From Mesocentrotus franciscanus (lineage: Eukaryota > Echinodermata > Echinoidea > Camarodonta > Strongylocentrotidae): a stretch of DNA of 64,000 nt. The stretch lies in contig CP137671.1 of the NCBI GenBank assembly GCA_037976565.1, positions 21,535,267 to 21,599,266 on the forward strand. The letters are read 5' to 3'. The notes under the pieces are model-generated. The model was given only the letters and a program-made list of their open reading frames with translations. It was not told where the DNA came from and ran no database searches. Below, in pieces: positions 22,460-34,082 of this stretch (positions are counted from its first letter, which is position 1; the number at the start of each line of letters is the position of its first letter). The position numbers were made by a program, and so were the translations under genes.

Positions 22460-25400
22460 TCTATATATTAATACGCAAAATCGTCGCGGGGGGTAAAAAC
22501 GGTTCATGAAAAACGTCTTTCCTCGACCGCGCCCCCCTTCGCCGTGGCGCGGGAACGGCGACACAATTATACGAGGCATGTCTCCGTACCCGCGTGCCAC
22601 GTCGACCCCGTGGTCGCCGTCCATGTCGTTAAAAGGTGGTTTCGGGGTCCCGGGAGGACGGGCGGACGAGAGCACGGCCGGCGTCGTCCGTGCAAGGAGG
22701 CGACGAACCCGCGAGAGTGAGTCGGCGAGGCGTGCACCCGCCCTCTGCACGTCTAATCAAAGAGATCACACTATATCAAGAGACGGTCCAGTCCATGATG
22801 TGTTGTAGCAAATATGCACGTCGCAAAGGGTAGGGCCTATCCCGTGTTAGGCATCTTGCTATATGCAGTCTAGTCAAAGAGATACTTTATTAAGAGACAC
22901 TCCACTCACGTCATGTAGCGTAGCACATGCATGATGCGATGGGTTGGGCCTATCCCGTGTGAGGCATCTTGCTATATATACGCATCAGCCAAACTGACGT
23001 CAACGTAATACGTGGTTCTACGCTCACACACGTACACACACAGTCGAGATAATTCGTGCGACGGTTACAATATATTGGCACAAACAGTCCGATTTTTCGC
23101 GTAAAATCTTTACTTTGAATATATTTGTACAAATTCTGTGGACCATGCCAACATAATCATAGTCCAAGCTTCTGCTTTATTGGTCTTTTATGAAAACTAC
23201 ATTGAAATCACAACAATAATAACGCAAATAGATTGTAAATGTCGAGACCATATAACTGAAGAGAAGAAAAATTCAGCGAGCTTAGGTAATATCACATGCC
23301 TCCGCACGGGCAACTCCCGCGGTGTCAGGCCAGTCACGGCGCTCACACAATGCAATTTAACCTATGCAGTAACTGCAGCACTCTAGCTATACTGCATGTA
23401 GTACCTGTATATAGCGTGTATTTAGATCATTCAATGTTTCATGTTTGAGCCGTGCAATTGTTGTTTTCTTTTATTTCTTTTTGAATGTGATGTGAATGTG
23501 AGTACGGTACGTACATGCTATTACAGAAGTGTGCAAGGAATGATAGGCCTACAGGTGGAAGGAGGCGCGGATCCATGGGGCAGGGGCCTTGGTCCCCCTC
23601 CCAGCAAAGAAAAAAGAGAGAGAAAGAAGGAAAAGAAGGGAAAAGGGAGAGAAAGGGAAAGAAAGAAGAGGAAGAAGAAAAGAAAAGGTGTAAATAAGAA
23701 GGAGATGGGGCGCGAAAGGGCCTTGCCTCCCGGGCTGTTGCCTCCCCACCCCTCATCAACAAAATAAGAGAGAAGGAAGGAAAGGGAAAGAAAAAGGAAA
23801 AGAGGAGATAAAGAGAAAGAAAAAAGAGGAAGAAAGGAAAAGAAGGGGATATCAGTTGCAATTTTCTCGCCAACAAGTTGTGAATCGAGGGCCAAAAACC
23901 TTGCCTCTCCCCCCCCGCCCCCGCCAACAAAAGAGCTAAAATGGAACAAAAAAGAGTAAGAAGAAAAGAAAAGGGTGAAAAGAAGGGAGATCAGTTGCGA
24001 TTAATCCCGCCAAAAACGTGTGAATCGGCCCTTGCGTCCCTTCCCCAGCACTCCTAAAAGAGAGAAAGAAGGAAGGGAAAGAAAAAAAAGAGAAAGAAGA
24101 AAGGTAGGGAGATCAGTTGCGATTTTTCCCGCCAACAAGGTGTAGATCGGGGGCGCTTGCATACTGACGGGGCTTGGGTGCTTGGGGCCTGCCCCAAATG
24201 AAATTTAAACGTGGTTTATTTCTAATTCGATACCGGTGATTTACAAATGTTGCTGAAATGACATAATTTTCCGAGATTTTTAGTACATTATACTTTTGAT
24301 TGCGTTTGTTGGAAAATGACAAATTCCCAAATTTACAGTCGGGCAAAAAATATACTTATTTAGAGGCCTACATGTCAGGGTCCGCGGAATGGCAGGGCTC
24401 GGAGGGCTCGAGCTCCACCCCCTCCCCACTTTTGTGGAAAAAGTATATTAAAGAGAAATAGAAAGAAAGAGAGAAAGAAAGAAAATAGTGACCTGCCAGT
24501 GTCACAAAATAATGAGGTATCAAAATATGCTCATCTGACCGTGATTAAATGCCTAAAACCCTGAGCTTCTGGGGCTCCGCCCCCTGGACCCCACGCCAAT
24601 GAGTGACCTGCCAGTGCCACAAATAAGGTATCAAATTATACTCATCTGACCGTAATTAAATGCCTAAAAACCCTGAACTTCCGGTGGCTCTGCCCCCTGG
24701 ACCCACTCAATGGCCCTAAGGCGGACCCTGGATGCTTATCTGACCGTAATTTAATGCCTAAAACCCTGAGCTTCTGGGGCTCCGCCCTTGACCCCGAATC
24801 ACTATGAAAACGTTGAGCGGGGCTTGCATGTAAGAGTGGGGTGATGCGGATGTTTTGTCTGCCCCGGCCTTCCCAAAAAAAAAAAACGTTTTTGCTCATT
24901 ACGTACCAATATTTGGCTCGCATAACTTCAAATTTGGGCCCCCTAAGGAATCCTGGATCCGCGCCTGGGTGGAAGGGATATAAAACAAATATACAATGAC
25001 TCATTCTCGGAACAAGCTAAAACTATTCGCACTCAGGAACATCAATAGTACTGTTCTCCCTCGGGCCGCGATGGCCCTCGGGAGAATATAATACGATTTG
25101 ATGCGAATAGTTTTAGCTAGATCCTCGAGTGTCATTTTATGTATATTTGTATATTATTTTCAGTGCATGCATGACAACAATATTCGTATAGATAACGAGA
25201 GTGAGGATCCGGAAAGGGATAGTGAAAAAGTAGGAACGAATTTAAGTGACGACAATAATCGTAATTAACGAAAGTAAAAGAAAGTATTAGTCTAAAATAT
25301 ATGCATCAATTTTAATTACAACTTATTGATTTCACTGTTTTCTTCCAATTTTCAAGTTTTATTACATGATACATATTTATAAAAAAAAAAAAATGATACA

Positions 25401-25622
25401 TGGGGACAGCAAACAAAAGGTTGATATTCTAACGAGTACAATATTAATGAAAAGAAGAAGAAAAATTATAAAATGATAAAAAGAAATTATCTTTAAAAAT
25501 ATTATTAAAAAAAAAAAAAAAAAAAAATATATAATAATATTGATAATAATAATCGTTAGCACATATCTATTTTCAACCCCCACCCTCCTAGAATCCCGTG
25601 GATTTTCCACGGGTCCTGCTAG
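22460..25622 (+). mobile_element. Non-autonomous Helitron, array unit 1
   Basis: Starts TCTATATATTAATACGC and ends with hairpin CCCGTGG-ATTT-CCACGGG (25,595-25,613) followed by TCCTGCTAG. A 5' TC, a 3' CTAG and a hairpin about 9 bases before the end are Helitron termini. The base before it is A, the expected left half of an A|T target. It has no Rep/helicase reading frame. It is 3,163 bp because hAT-B (23,562-24,967) is inserted. It lacks the CAGGGGCGTC element present in units 2-5 and shows its empty site ATTCGTAT near 25,180. Confidence 0.9.
23562..24967. mobile_element. hAT-like element (family B) nested in Helitron unit 1
   Basis: A 1,406-bp insert with inverted ends GAGGCGCGGATCC and GGATCCGCGCCTG and the 8-bp duplication GGTGGAAG at 23,554-23,561 and 24,968-24,975. 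Units 2-5 have the empty site CAGGTGGAAGGGATATAAAA. The interior has repeats of about 150 bp with CGCCAACAAG, GAGATCAGTTGCGA and purine-rich AAAGAGAGAAAGAAGG, then units with GTGACCTGCCAGTG and CCGTAATTAAATGCC. No transposase. Confidence 0.85.
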
Positions 25623-28600
25623 TCTATATATTAATACGCAAAATCGTCGCGGGGGTAAAACGGTTCATGAAAACGTCTTTCCTCGACCGCGCCCCCTTCG
25701 CCGTGGCGCGGGAACGGCGACACAATTATACGAGGCATGTCTCCCGTCCCCGCGTGCCACGTCGACCCCGCGGTCGCCGTCGATGTCGTTAAAGGTGGTT
25801 TCGGGGTCCCGGGGAGGACGGGCGGACGAGAGCACGGCCGGCGTTGTCCGTGCAAGGAGGCGACGAACCCGCGAGAGTGAGGCAGCGAGGCGTGCACCCG
25901 CCCTCTGTCTAATCAAGGAGATACACTTTTAAGAGACGATCCACTCTATAATGTGTTGTAGCAGATACACGCTGCAACAGAGCGGGCCTACCCCGTGTTA
26001 GGCATCTTGCTTATGATATGCTTTGTAGGCACTTTACGGGCATGCCAGAGAAATACACAGCATACGACAATCCACTCAAGTCATGTGGCGTAGCAAGTAC
26101 AAGGCGCAACGGGTTGGGCCTGTCCGGTGTTAGGCATCTTGCTATATATAGGCCTTTGCAGCAGCCAAACTGACGAGAACGTATTATGTTGGTTCTACGC
26201 CCAGGCCACACACACACACAGTTGAGACAATTCGTGCGACAGCTGCGATATATTGGCACAAACCGTCCGATTTTTCGCGTAAAATCTTTACTTTGAAAAT
26301 ATTTATACATATTCTGTGAACCATGTCAACATAATCATAGTCCAAGCTTCTGCTTTATTGGTCTTTTCATGAAAACTACATTAAAATCACAACAACAATA
26401 ACGCAAATAGATTGAAATTATCGAGACCATATAACTGACGAGAAGGTAAATTCAGCGAGCTCACGTAATATCAAATGCCTCCGCACGGGCAACTCCCGCG
26501 GTGCCAGTCACGGCGCTCACGCCATGCAATTTACTGTACCCTGTGCGGTAACTGCAGCACTCTACTGCTGTACCTGTAATACTGGCTGTATAGCGTGTCT
26601 TTAGACTCTTCAATGTTTCGTGTTTGAGCCGTGCAATGAATTGTTGTTTTCTTTATTTCTTTATTGAATGTGATGTGAATGTGAGTACGGTACATGCTAT
26701 TACAGAAGTGTCCAAGGAATGATAGGCCTACAGGTGGAAGGGATATAAAACAATTATACAATGACTCATTCTCGGAACAAGCTAAAACTATTCGCACTCG
26801 GGAACAGTACTGTTCTCTCTGGGGCCGCGATCGATGGCCCTCGGGATAATATAATACGATTTGATGTTCCTTCGATGCGAATAGTTTTAGCTAGATCCTC
26901 GAGTCACTTCGAGTGTCATTGTATATTTGTATATTTGTATATTATTTTCATTGTAGGACTAAATTAACTTAGTAATGTGTGAAAATAACCAAAATGATAA
27001 TGGGAGTGAAGTGCATGAGAACAATATTTGTAGGCCTATCAGGGGCGTCAATCCATTATCCTTCGAGTGTCATTGTATATTTGTATATTATTTTCATTGT
27101 AGGACTAAATTAACTTAGCAATGTGTGAAAAAACCAAAATGATAATGGGAGTGAAGTGCATGCTGAGAACAATATTCGTAGGCCTATCAGGGCGTCAATC
27201 CATTATCCTGGGGGACGGGGACACGTCCCCCCACGAATTTTCAGGTGGTGAAATGTCCCCCCACGATTTGGGGTTAAAATCTTTCCTTTTTCTTCTTTCT
27301 CTCTTTCTCTCTGTTGACTTCGCGCGGGAGGGGGGAACTTTATTCAAACAGTCGAGAACGGTACTATGAAACGTCTTTCTAAAAATTTAATGAAACAGGG
27401 ATTAAGAGTCGAGAACGGTACAACGAATCGTCTTCGTTCTCTAATATTTTAATGAAACGTCACGCTTCCGCGCTACGCGCGAGAGGGTGGAAACTGAATT
27501 CAGGCAAGGATTAAGAGTCGATCGAGAACGGTACAATTACGAATCGTCTTCTTACTCTAATAATTGAATGAAACGTCACAGCTTCGCGCTACGCGCGAGA
27601 GGGTGGAAACTGAATTCCGACAAGGATTAAGAGTCCAGAACGGTAGAACGAATCGTCTTCTTCTCTAATAATTTAATGAAACGTCAAGCTTCCGCTACGC
27701 GCGAGAGGGTGGAAACTGAATTCAGACAAGGATTAAGAGTCCAGAACATATAACGAATCGTCTTCTTTCTAATAATTTAATGAAACGTCAAAGCTTCCGA
27801 GCTATACGCGCGAGAGGGTGGAAACTGAATTCAGACAAGAATTAAGAGTCGAGAACGGTAGAACGAATCGTCTTCTTTCTCTGATAATTATGAAACGTCA
27901 AAACTTACGCGCTTCGCGCGGGAGATGGGAAACTGAATTCAGACAAAGATTAAGAGTCGAGAACCGTACAACCAATCGTCTTCTTTCTCTAAAAATGTAA
28001 TGAAACGTCAAAGATAAAAAGACAATAAATGAACCGGTCACCAATGAAAGTACATGCCGTGAAACAGCGTAACTAGAGAGAGAGTGACATGTAATTGTGT
28101 CCCCCCATGCTCAAACTCGGATTGCAATGACGCCCTTGATTCGTATAGATAACGAGAGTGAGGATCCGGGAAAGGGATAGTGAGAATAATAGGAACGAAG
28201 TGACGACAATAATAATCGTAAATAACGAAAGTGAAAACGAAGGTAAAGTCTAAAATATCTGCATCAATTTTGATTACAAATAATTGATTTCACTGTTTTC
28301 TTCCAGTTTTCAAGTTTTATTACATAATTCTGATAAAAATTAAAAATTCAAAACGATACATGATGGGACAGCAAACAAAAGGTTGGTATTCTAACGAGTA
28401 AAATATTAATGAAAAGAAGAAGAAAAATTATAAAATGATAAAAAGTAGGCATATACAATGAAGAAAAATAATATCATCTAGCACAGAAATATCTTTTTTA
28501 ATATAATAAAAATTATAATTAAAAATTATTATAAAAAAAAATCAAAAAAAAAAAAAAAAAAAATCGATAGCACATATCTATTTTAAAGTATTTACAACCC

Positions 28601-28646
28601 CTCCCACCCTCCCAGAATCCCGTGGATTTTCCACGGGCCCTGCTAG
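25623..28646 (+). mobile_element. Non-autonomous Helitron, array unit 2
   Basis: Begins directly after CTAG of unit 1 with TCTATATATTAATACGC and ends CCACGGG-CCCTGCTAG. 3,024 bp. It carries the nested hAT-like element (27,188-28,138) with about six 110-bp minisatellite copies. A stretch of about 145 bp around the insertion (TGTATATTATTTTCATTGTA to GTAGGCCTATCAGGGG) is tandemly duplicated, as in units 3 and 4. Confidence 0.9.
27188..28138 (+). mobile_element. hAT-like minisatellite element in Helitron unit 2
   Basis: Left end CAGGGCGTCAATCC (one G short), right end GATTGCAATGACGCCCTTG, followed by ATTCGTAT. The interior has the 110-bp repeat from about 27,340 to 28,015 in about six copies with several small deletions. 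Confidence 0.8.
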
Positions 28647-31137
28647 TCTATATATTAATACGCAAAATCGTCGCGGGGGTAAAACGGTTCATGAAAAACG
28701 TCTTTCCTCGACCGCGCCCCCCTTCGCCGTGGCGCGGGAACGGCGACACAATTATACGAGGCATGTCTCCCGTATCCCGCGTGCCACGTCGACCCCGCGG
28801 TCGCCGTCGATGTCGTTAAAGGTGGTTTCGGGGTCCCGGGAGGACGAGCGGACGAGAGCACGGCCGTCGTTGTCCGTGCAAGAAGGCGACGAACCCGCGA
28901 GAGTGAGGCAGCAAGGCGTGCACCCGCCCTCTGTCTAATCAAGGAGATACACTTTAAGAGACGATCCACTCTATAATGTGTTGTAGCAGATACACGCTGC
29001 AACAGAGCGGGCCTACCCCGTGTTAGGCATCTTGCTTATGATATGCTTTGTAGGCACTTTACGGGCATGCCAGAGAAATACACAGCATACGACAATCCAC
29101 TCAAGTCATGTGGCGTAGCAAGTACAAGGCGCAACGGGTTGGGCCTGTCCGGTGTTAGGCATCTTGCTATATATAGGCCTTTGCAGCAGCCAAACTGACG
29201 ATCGAGAACGTATTATGTTGGTTCTACGCCCAGGCCACACACACACACAGTTGAGTTAATTCGTGCGACAGCTGCGATATATGGCACAAACCGTCCGATT
29301 TTTCGCGTAAAATCTTTACTTTGAAAATATTTATACATATTCTGTGAACCATGTCAACATAATCATAGTCCAAGCTTCTGCTTTATTGGTCTTTTCATGA
29401 AAACTACATTAAAATCACAACAACAATAACGCAAATAGATTGTAATTATCGAGACCATATAACTGACGAGAAGGTAAATTCAGCGAGCTCACGTAATATC
29501 AAATGCCTCCGCACGGGCAACTCCCGCGGTGCCAGTCACGGCGCTCACGCCATGCAATTTACTGTACCCTGTGCGGTAACTGCAGCACTCTACTGCTGTA
29601 CCTGTAATACTGGCTGTATAGCGTGTCTTTAGATTCTTCAATGTTTCGTGTTTGAGCCGTGCAATGAATTGTTGTTTTCTTTTATTTCTTTATTGAATGT
29701 GATGTGAATGTGAGTACGGTACATGCTATTACAGAAGTGTCCAAGGAATGATAGGCCTACAGGTGGAAGGGATATAAAACAATTATACAATGACTCATTC
29801 TCGGAACAAGCTAAAACTATTCGCACTCGGGAACAGTACTGTTCTCTCTGGGGCCGCGATCGATGGCCCTCGGGATAATATAATACGATTTGATGTTCCT
29901 TCGATGCGAATAGTTTTAGCTAGATCCTCGAGTCACTTCGAGTGTCATTGTATATTTGTATATTTGTATATTATTTTCATTGTAGGACTAAATTAACTTA
30001 GTAATGTGTGAAAATAACCAAAATGATAATGGGAGTGAAGTGCATGAGAACAATATTCGTAGGCCTATCAGGGCGTCAATCCATTATCCTTCGAGTGTCA
30101 TTGTATATTTGTATATTATTTTCATTGTAGGACTAAATTAACTTAGCAATGTGTGAAAAAACCAAAATGATAATGGGAGTGAAGTGCATGCTGAGAACAA
30201 TATTCGTAGGCCTATCAGGGGCGTCAATCCATTATCCTGGGGCACGGGGACACGTCCCCCACGATTTGGGGTTAAAATCTTTCCTTTTTTCTTTCTTTCT
30301 CTTTCTCTCTGTTGACTTCGCGCGGGGGAACTTTATTCAAACAGTCGAGAACGGTACTATGAAACGTCTTCTTTCTCTAATAATTATGAAACGTCAAAAC
30401 CGCTTCGCGCGGAGGTGGGAAACTGAATTCAGACAAAGATTAAGAGTCGAGAACCGTACAACCAATCGTCTTCTTTCTCTAAAAATGTAATGAAACGTCA
30501 AAGATGAAAAAGACAATAAATGAACCGGTCACCAATGAAAGTACATGCCGTGAAACAGCGTAACTAGAGAGAGAGTGACATGTAATTGTGTCCCCTTATG
30601 CTCAAACTCGGATTGCAATGACGCCCTTGATTCGTATAGATAACGAGAGTGAGGATCCGGGAAAGGGATAGTGAGAATAATAGGAACGAAGTGACGACAA
30701 TAATCGTAAATAACGAAAGTGAAAACGAAGGTAAAGTCTAAAATATCTGCATCAATTTTGATTACAAATTATTGATTTCACTGTTTTCTTCCAGTTTTCA
30801 AGTTTTATTACATAATTCAGATAAAAATTAAAAATTCAAAACGATACATGATGGGACAGCAAACAAAAGGTTGGTATTCTAACGAGTAAAATATTAATGA
30901 AAAGAAGAAGAAAAATTATAAAATGATAAAAAGTAGGCATATACAATGAAGAAAAATAATATCATCTAGCACAGAAATATTTTTTTTTAATATAATAAAA
31001 ATTATAATTAAAAATTATTATAAAAAAAAATCAAAAAAAAAAAAAAAAAAAAAATCGATAGCACATATCTATTTTAAAGTATTTACAACCCTCCCACCCT
31101 CCCTAGAATCCCGTGGATTTTCCACGGGCCCTGCTAG
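28647..31137 (+). mobile_element. Non-autonomous Helitron, array unit 3
   Basis: 2,491 bp from TCTATATATTAATACG to CCCTGCTAG. The shortest unit, because the nested minisatellite (30,216-30,629) has contracted to about one and a half copies. Outside that it is nearly the same as units 2 and 4. Confidence 0.9.
30216..30629 (+). mobile_element. Contracted hAT-like minisatellite element in Helitron unit 3
   Basis: CAGGGGCGTCAATCC to GACGCCCTTG, 414 bp, with only about 1.5 minisatellite units; both ends and the following ATTCGTAT are kept. Confidence 0.8.
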
Positions 31138-33953
31138 TCTATATATTAATACGCAAAATCGTCGCGGGGGTAAAACGGTTCATGAAAAACGTCTTTCCTC
31201 GACCGCGCCCCCTTCGCCGTGGCGCGGGAACGGCGACACAATTATACGAGGCATGTCTCCCGTACCCGCGTGCCACGTCGACCCCGCGGTCGCCGTCGAT
31301 GTCGTTAAAGGTGGTTTCGGGGTCCCGGGGAGGACGAGCGGACGAGAGCACGGCCGTCGTTGTCCGTGCAAGAAGGCGACGAACCCGCGAGAGTGAGGCA
31401 GCAAGGCGTGCACCCGCCCTCTGTCTAATCAAGGAGATACACTTTTAAGAGACGATCCACTCTATAATGTGTTGTAGCAGATACACGCTGCAACAGAGCG
31501 GGCCTACCCCGTGTTAGGCATCTTGCTTATGATATGCTTTGTAGGCACTTTACGGGCATGCCAGAGAAATACACAGCATACGACAATCCACTCAAGTCAT
31601 GTGGCGTAGCAAGTACAAGGCGCAACGGGTTGGGCCTGTCCGGTGTTAGGCATCTTGCTATATAGGCCTTTGCAGCAGCCAAACTGACGAGAACGTATTA
31701 TGTTGGTTCTACGCGCCCAGGCCACACACACAGTTGAGACAATTCGTGCGACAGCTGCGATATATTGGCACAAATCGTCCGATTTTTCGCGTAAAATCTT
31801 TACTTTGAAAATATTTATACATATTCTGTGAACCATGTCAACATAATCATAGTCCAAGCTTCTGCTTTATTGGTCTTTTCATGAAAACTACATTAAAATC
31901 ACAACAACAATAACGCAAATAGATTGAAATTATCGAGACCATATAACTGACGAGAAGGTAAATTCAGCGAGCTCACGTAATATCAAATGCCTCCGCACGG
32001 GCAACTCCCGCGGTGCCAGTCACGGCGCTCACGCCATGCAATTTACTGTACCCTGTGCGGTAACTGCAGCACTCTACTGCTGTACCTGTAATACTGGCTG
32101 TATAGCGTGTCTTTAGACTCTTCAATGTTTCGTGTTTGAGCCGTGCAATGAATTGTTGTTTTCTTTTATTTCTTTATTGAATGTGATGTGAATGTGAGTA
32201 CGGTACATGCTATTACAGAAGTGTCCAAGGAATGATAGGCCTACAGGTGGAAGGGATATAAAACAATTATACAATGACTCATTCTCGGAACAAGCTAAAA
32301 CTATTCGCACTCGGGAACAGTACTGTTCTCTCTGGGGCCGCGATCGATGGCCCTCGGGATAATATAATACGATTTGATGTTCCTTCGATGCGAATAGTTT
32401 TAGCTAGATCCTCGAGTCACTTCGAGTGTCATTGTATATTTGTATATTTGTATATTATTTTCATTGTAGGACTAAATTAACTTAGTAATGTGAAAATAAC
32501 CAAAATGATAATGGGAGTGAAGTGCATGAGAACAATATTTGTAGGCCTATCAGGGGCGTCAATCCATTATCCTTCGAGTGTCATTGTATATTTGTATATT
32601 ATTTTCATTGTAGGACTAAATTAACTTAGCAATGTGTGAAAAAACCAAAATGATAATGGGAGTGAAGTGCATGCTGAGAACAATATTCGTAGGCCTATCA
32701 GGGGCGTCAATCCATTATCCTGGGGGACGGGGACACGTCCCCCAACGAATTTTCAGGTGGTGAAATGTCCCCCCACGATTTGGGGTTAAAATCTTTCCTT
32801 TTTTCTTTCTTTCTTTCTCTCTGTTGACTTCGCGCGGGAGTGGGGGAAACTTTATTCAAACAGTCGAGAACGGTACTATGAAACGTCTTTTCTCAAAAAT
32901 TTAATGAAACAGGATTAAGAGTCGAGAACGGTACAACGAATCGTCTTCGTTCTCTAATATTTTAATGAAACGTTGACGCGCGAGAGGGTGGAAACTGAAT
33001 TGCAAGTAAAGAGTCGATCGAGAACGGTACATTACGAATCGTCTTCTTACTCTAATAATTGAATGAAACGTCACAGCTCCGCGCTACGCGCGAGAGGGTG
33101 GAAACTGAATCACGGATTAAGAGTCCAACGGTAGAACGAATCGTCTTCTTTCTCTAATAATTTAATGAAACGTCAGCTTGCGCTACGCGCGAGAGGGTGG
33201 AAACTGAATTCAGACAAGGATTAAGAGTCCAGAACGGTATAACGAATCGTCTTTTCTCTAATAATTTAATGAAACGTCAAAGCTTCCGAGCTATACGCGC
33301 GAGAGGGTGGAAACTGAATTCAGACAAGAATTAAGAGTCGAGAACGGTAGAACGAATCCTTCTTTCTCTGATAATTATGAAACGTCAAAACTTACGCGCT
33401 TCGCGCGGGAGATGGGAAACTGAATTCAGACAAAGATTAAGAGTCGAGAACCGTACAACCAATCGTCTTCTTTCTCTAAAAATGTAATGAAACGTCAAAG
33501 ATAAAAAGACAATAAATGAACCGGTCACCAATGAAAGTACATGCCGTGAAACAGCGTAACTAGAGAGAGAGTGACATGTAATTGTGTCCCCCCATGCTCA
33601 AACTCGGATTGCAATGACGCCCTTGATTCGTATAGATAACGAGAGTGAGGATCCGGGAAAGGGATAGTGAGAATAATAGGAACGAAGTGACGACAATAAT
33701 AATCGTAAATAACGAAAGTGAAAACGAAGGTAAAGTTCAAAATATCTGCAAGTTTTATTACATTCAGATAAAAATTAAAAATTCAAAACGATACATGATG
33801 GGACAGCAAACAAAAGGTTGGTATTCTAACGAGTAAAATATTAATGAAAAGAAGAAGAAAAATTATAAAATGATAAAAAGTAGGCATATACAATGAAGAA
33901 AAATAATATCATCTAGCACAGAAATATCTTTTTTAATATAATAAAATATATAA

Positions 33954-34000
<47 letters not shown>

Positions 34001-34082
34001 GATAGCACATATCTATTTTAAAGTATTTACAACCCCCTCCCACCCTCCCTAGAATCCCGTGGATTTTCCACGGGCCCTTGAG
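31138..34082 (+). mobile_element. Non-autonomous Helitron, array unit 4
   Basis: 2,945 bp. The 5' end is intact. The 3' end reads CCACGGGCCCTTGAG instead of CCCTGCTAG, so the CTAG end at the unit 4/5 junction has decayed. It carries the hAT-like element (32,699-33,625) with about six minisatellite copies, and a long poly-A run near 33,960-33,998. Confidence 0.88.
32699..33625 (+). mobile_element. hAT-like minisatellite element in Helitron unit 4
   Basis: CAGGGGCGTCAATCC to GACGCCCTTG followed by ATTCGTAT. The 110-bp repeat runs from about 32,860 to 33,500 with frequent short deletions relative to unit 2. Confidence 0.8.

Noticed and set aside
23439..23949. Minus-strand frames rich in Phe and Leu in hAT-B
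   Set aside because: They come from purine-rich tandem repeats, are open in three frames and show no transposase motif.
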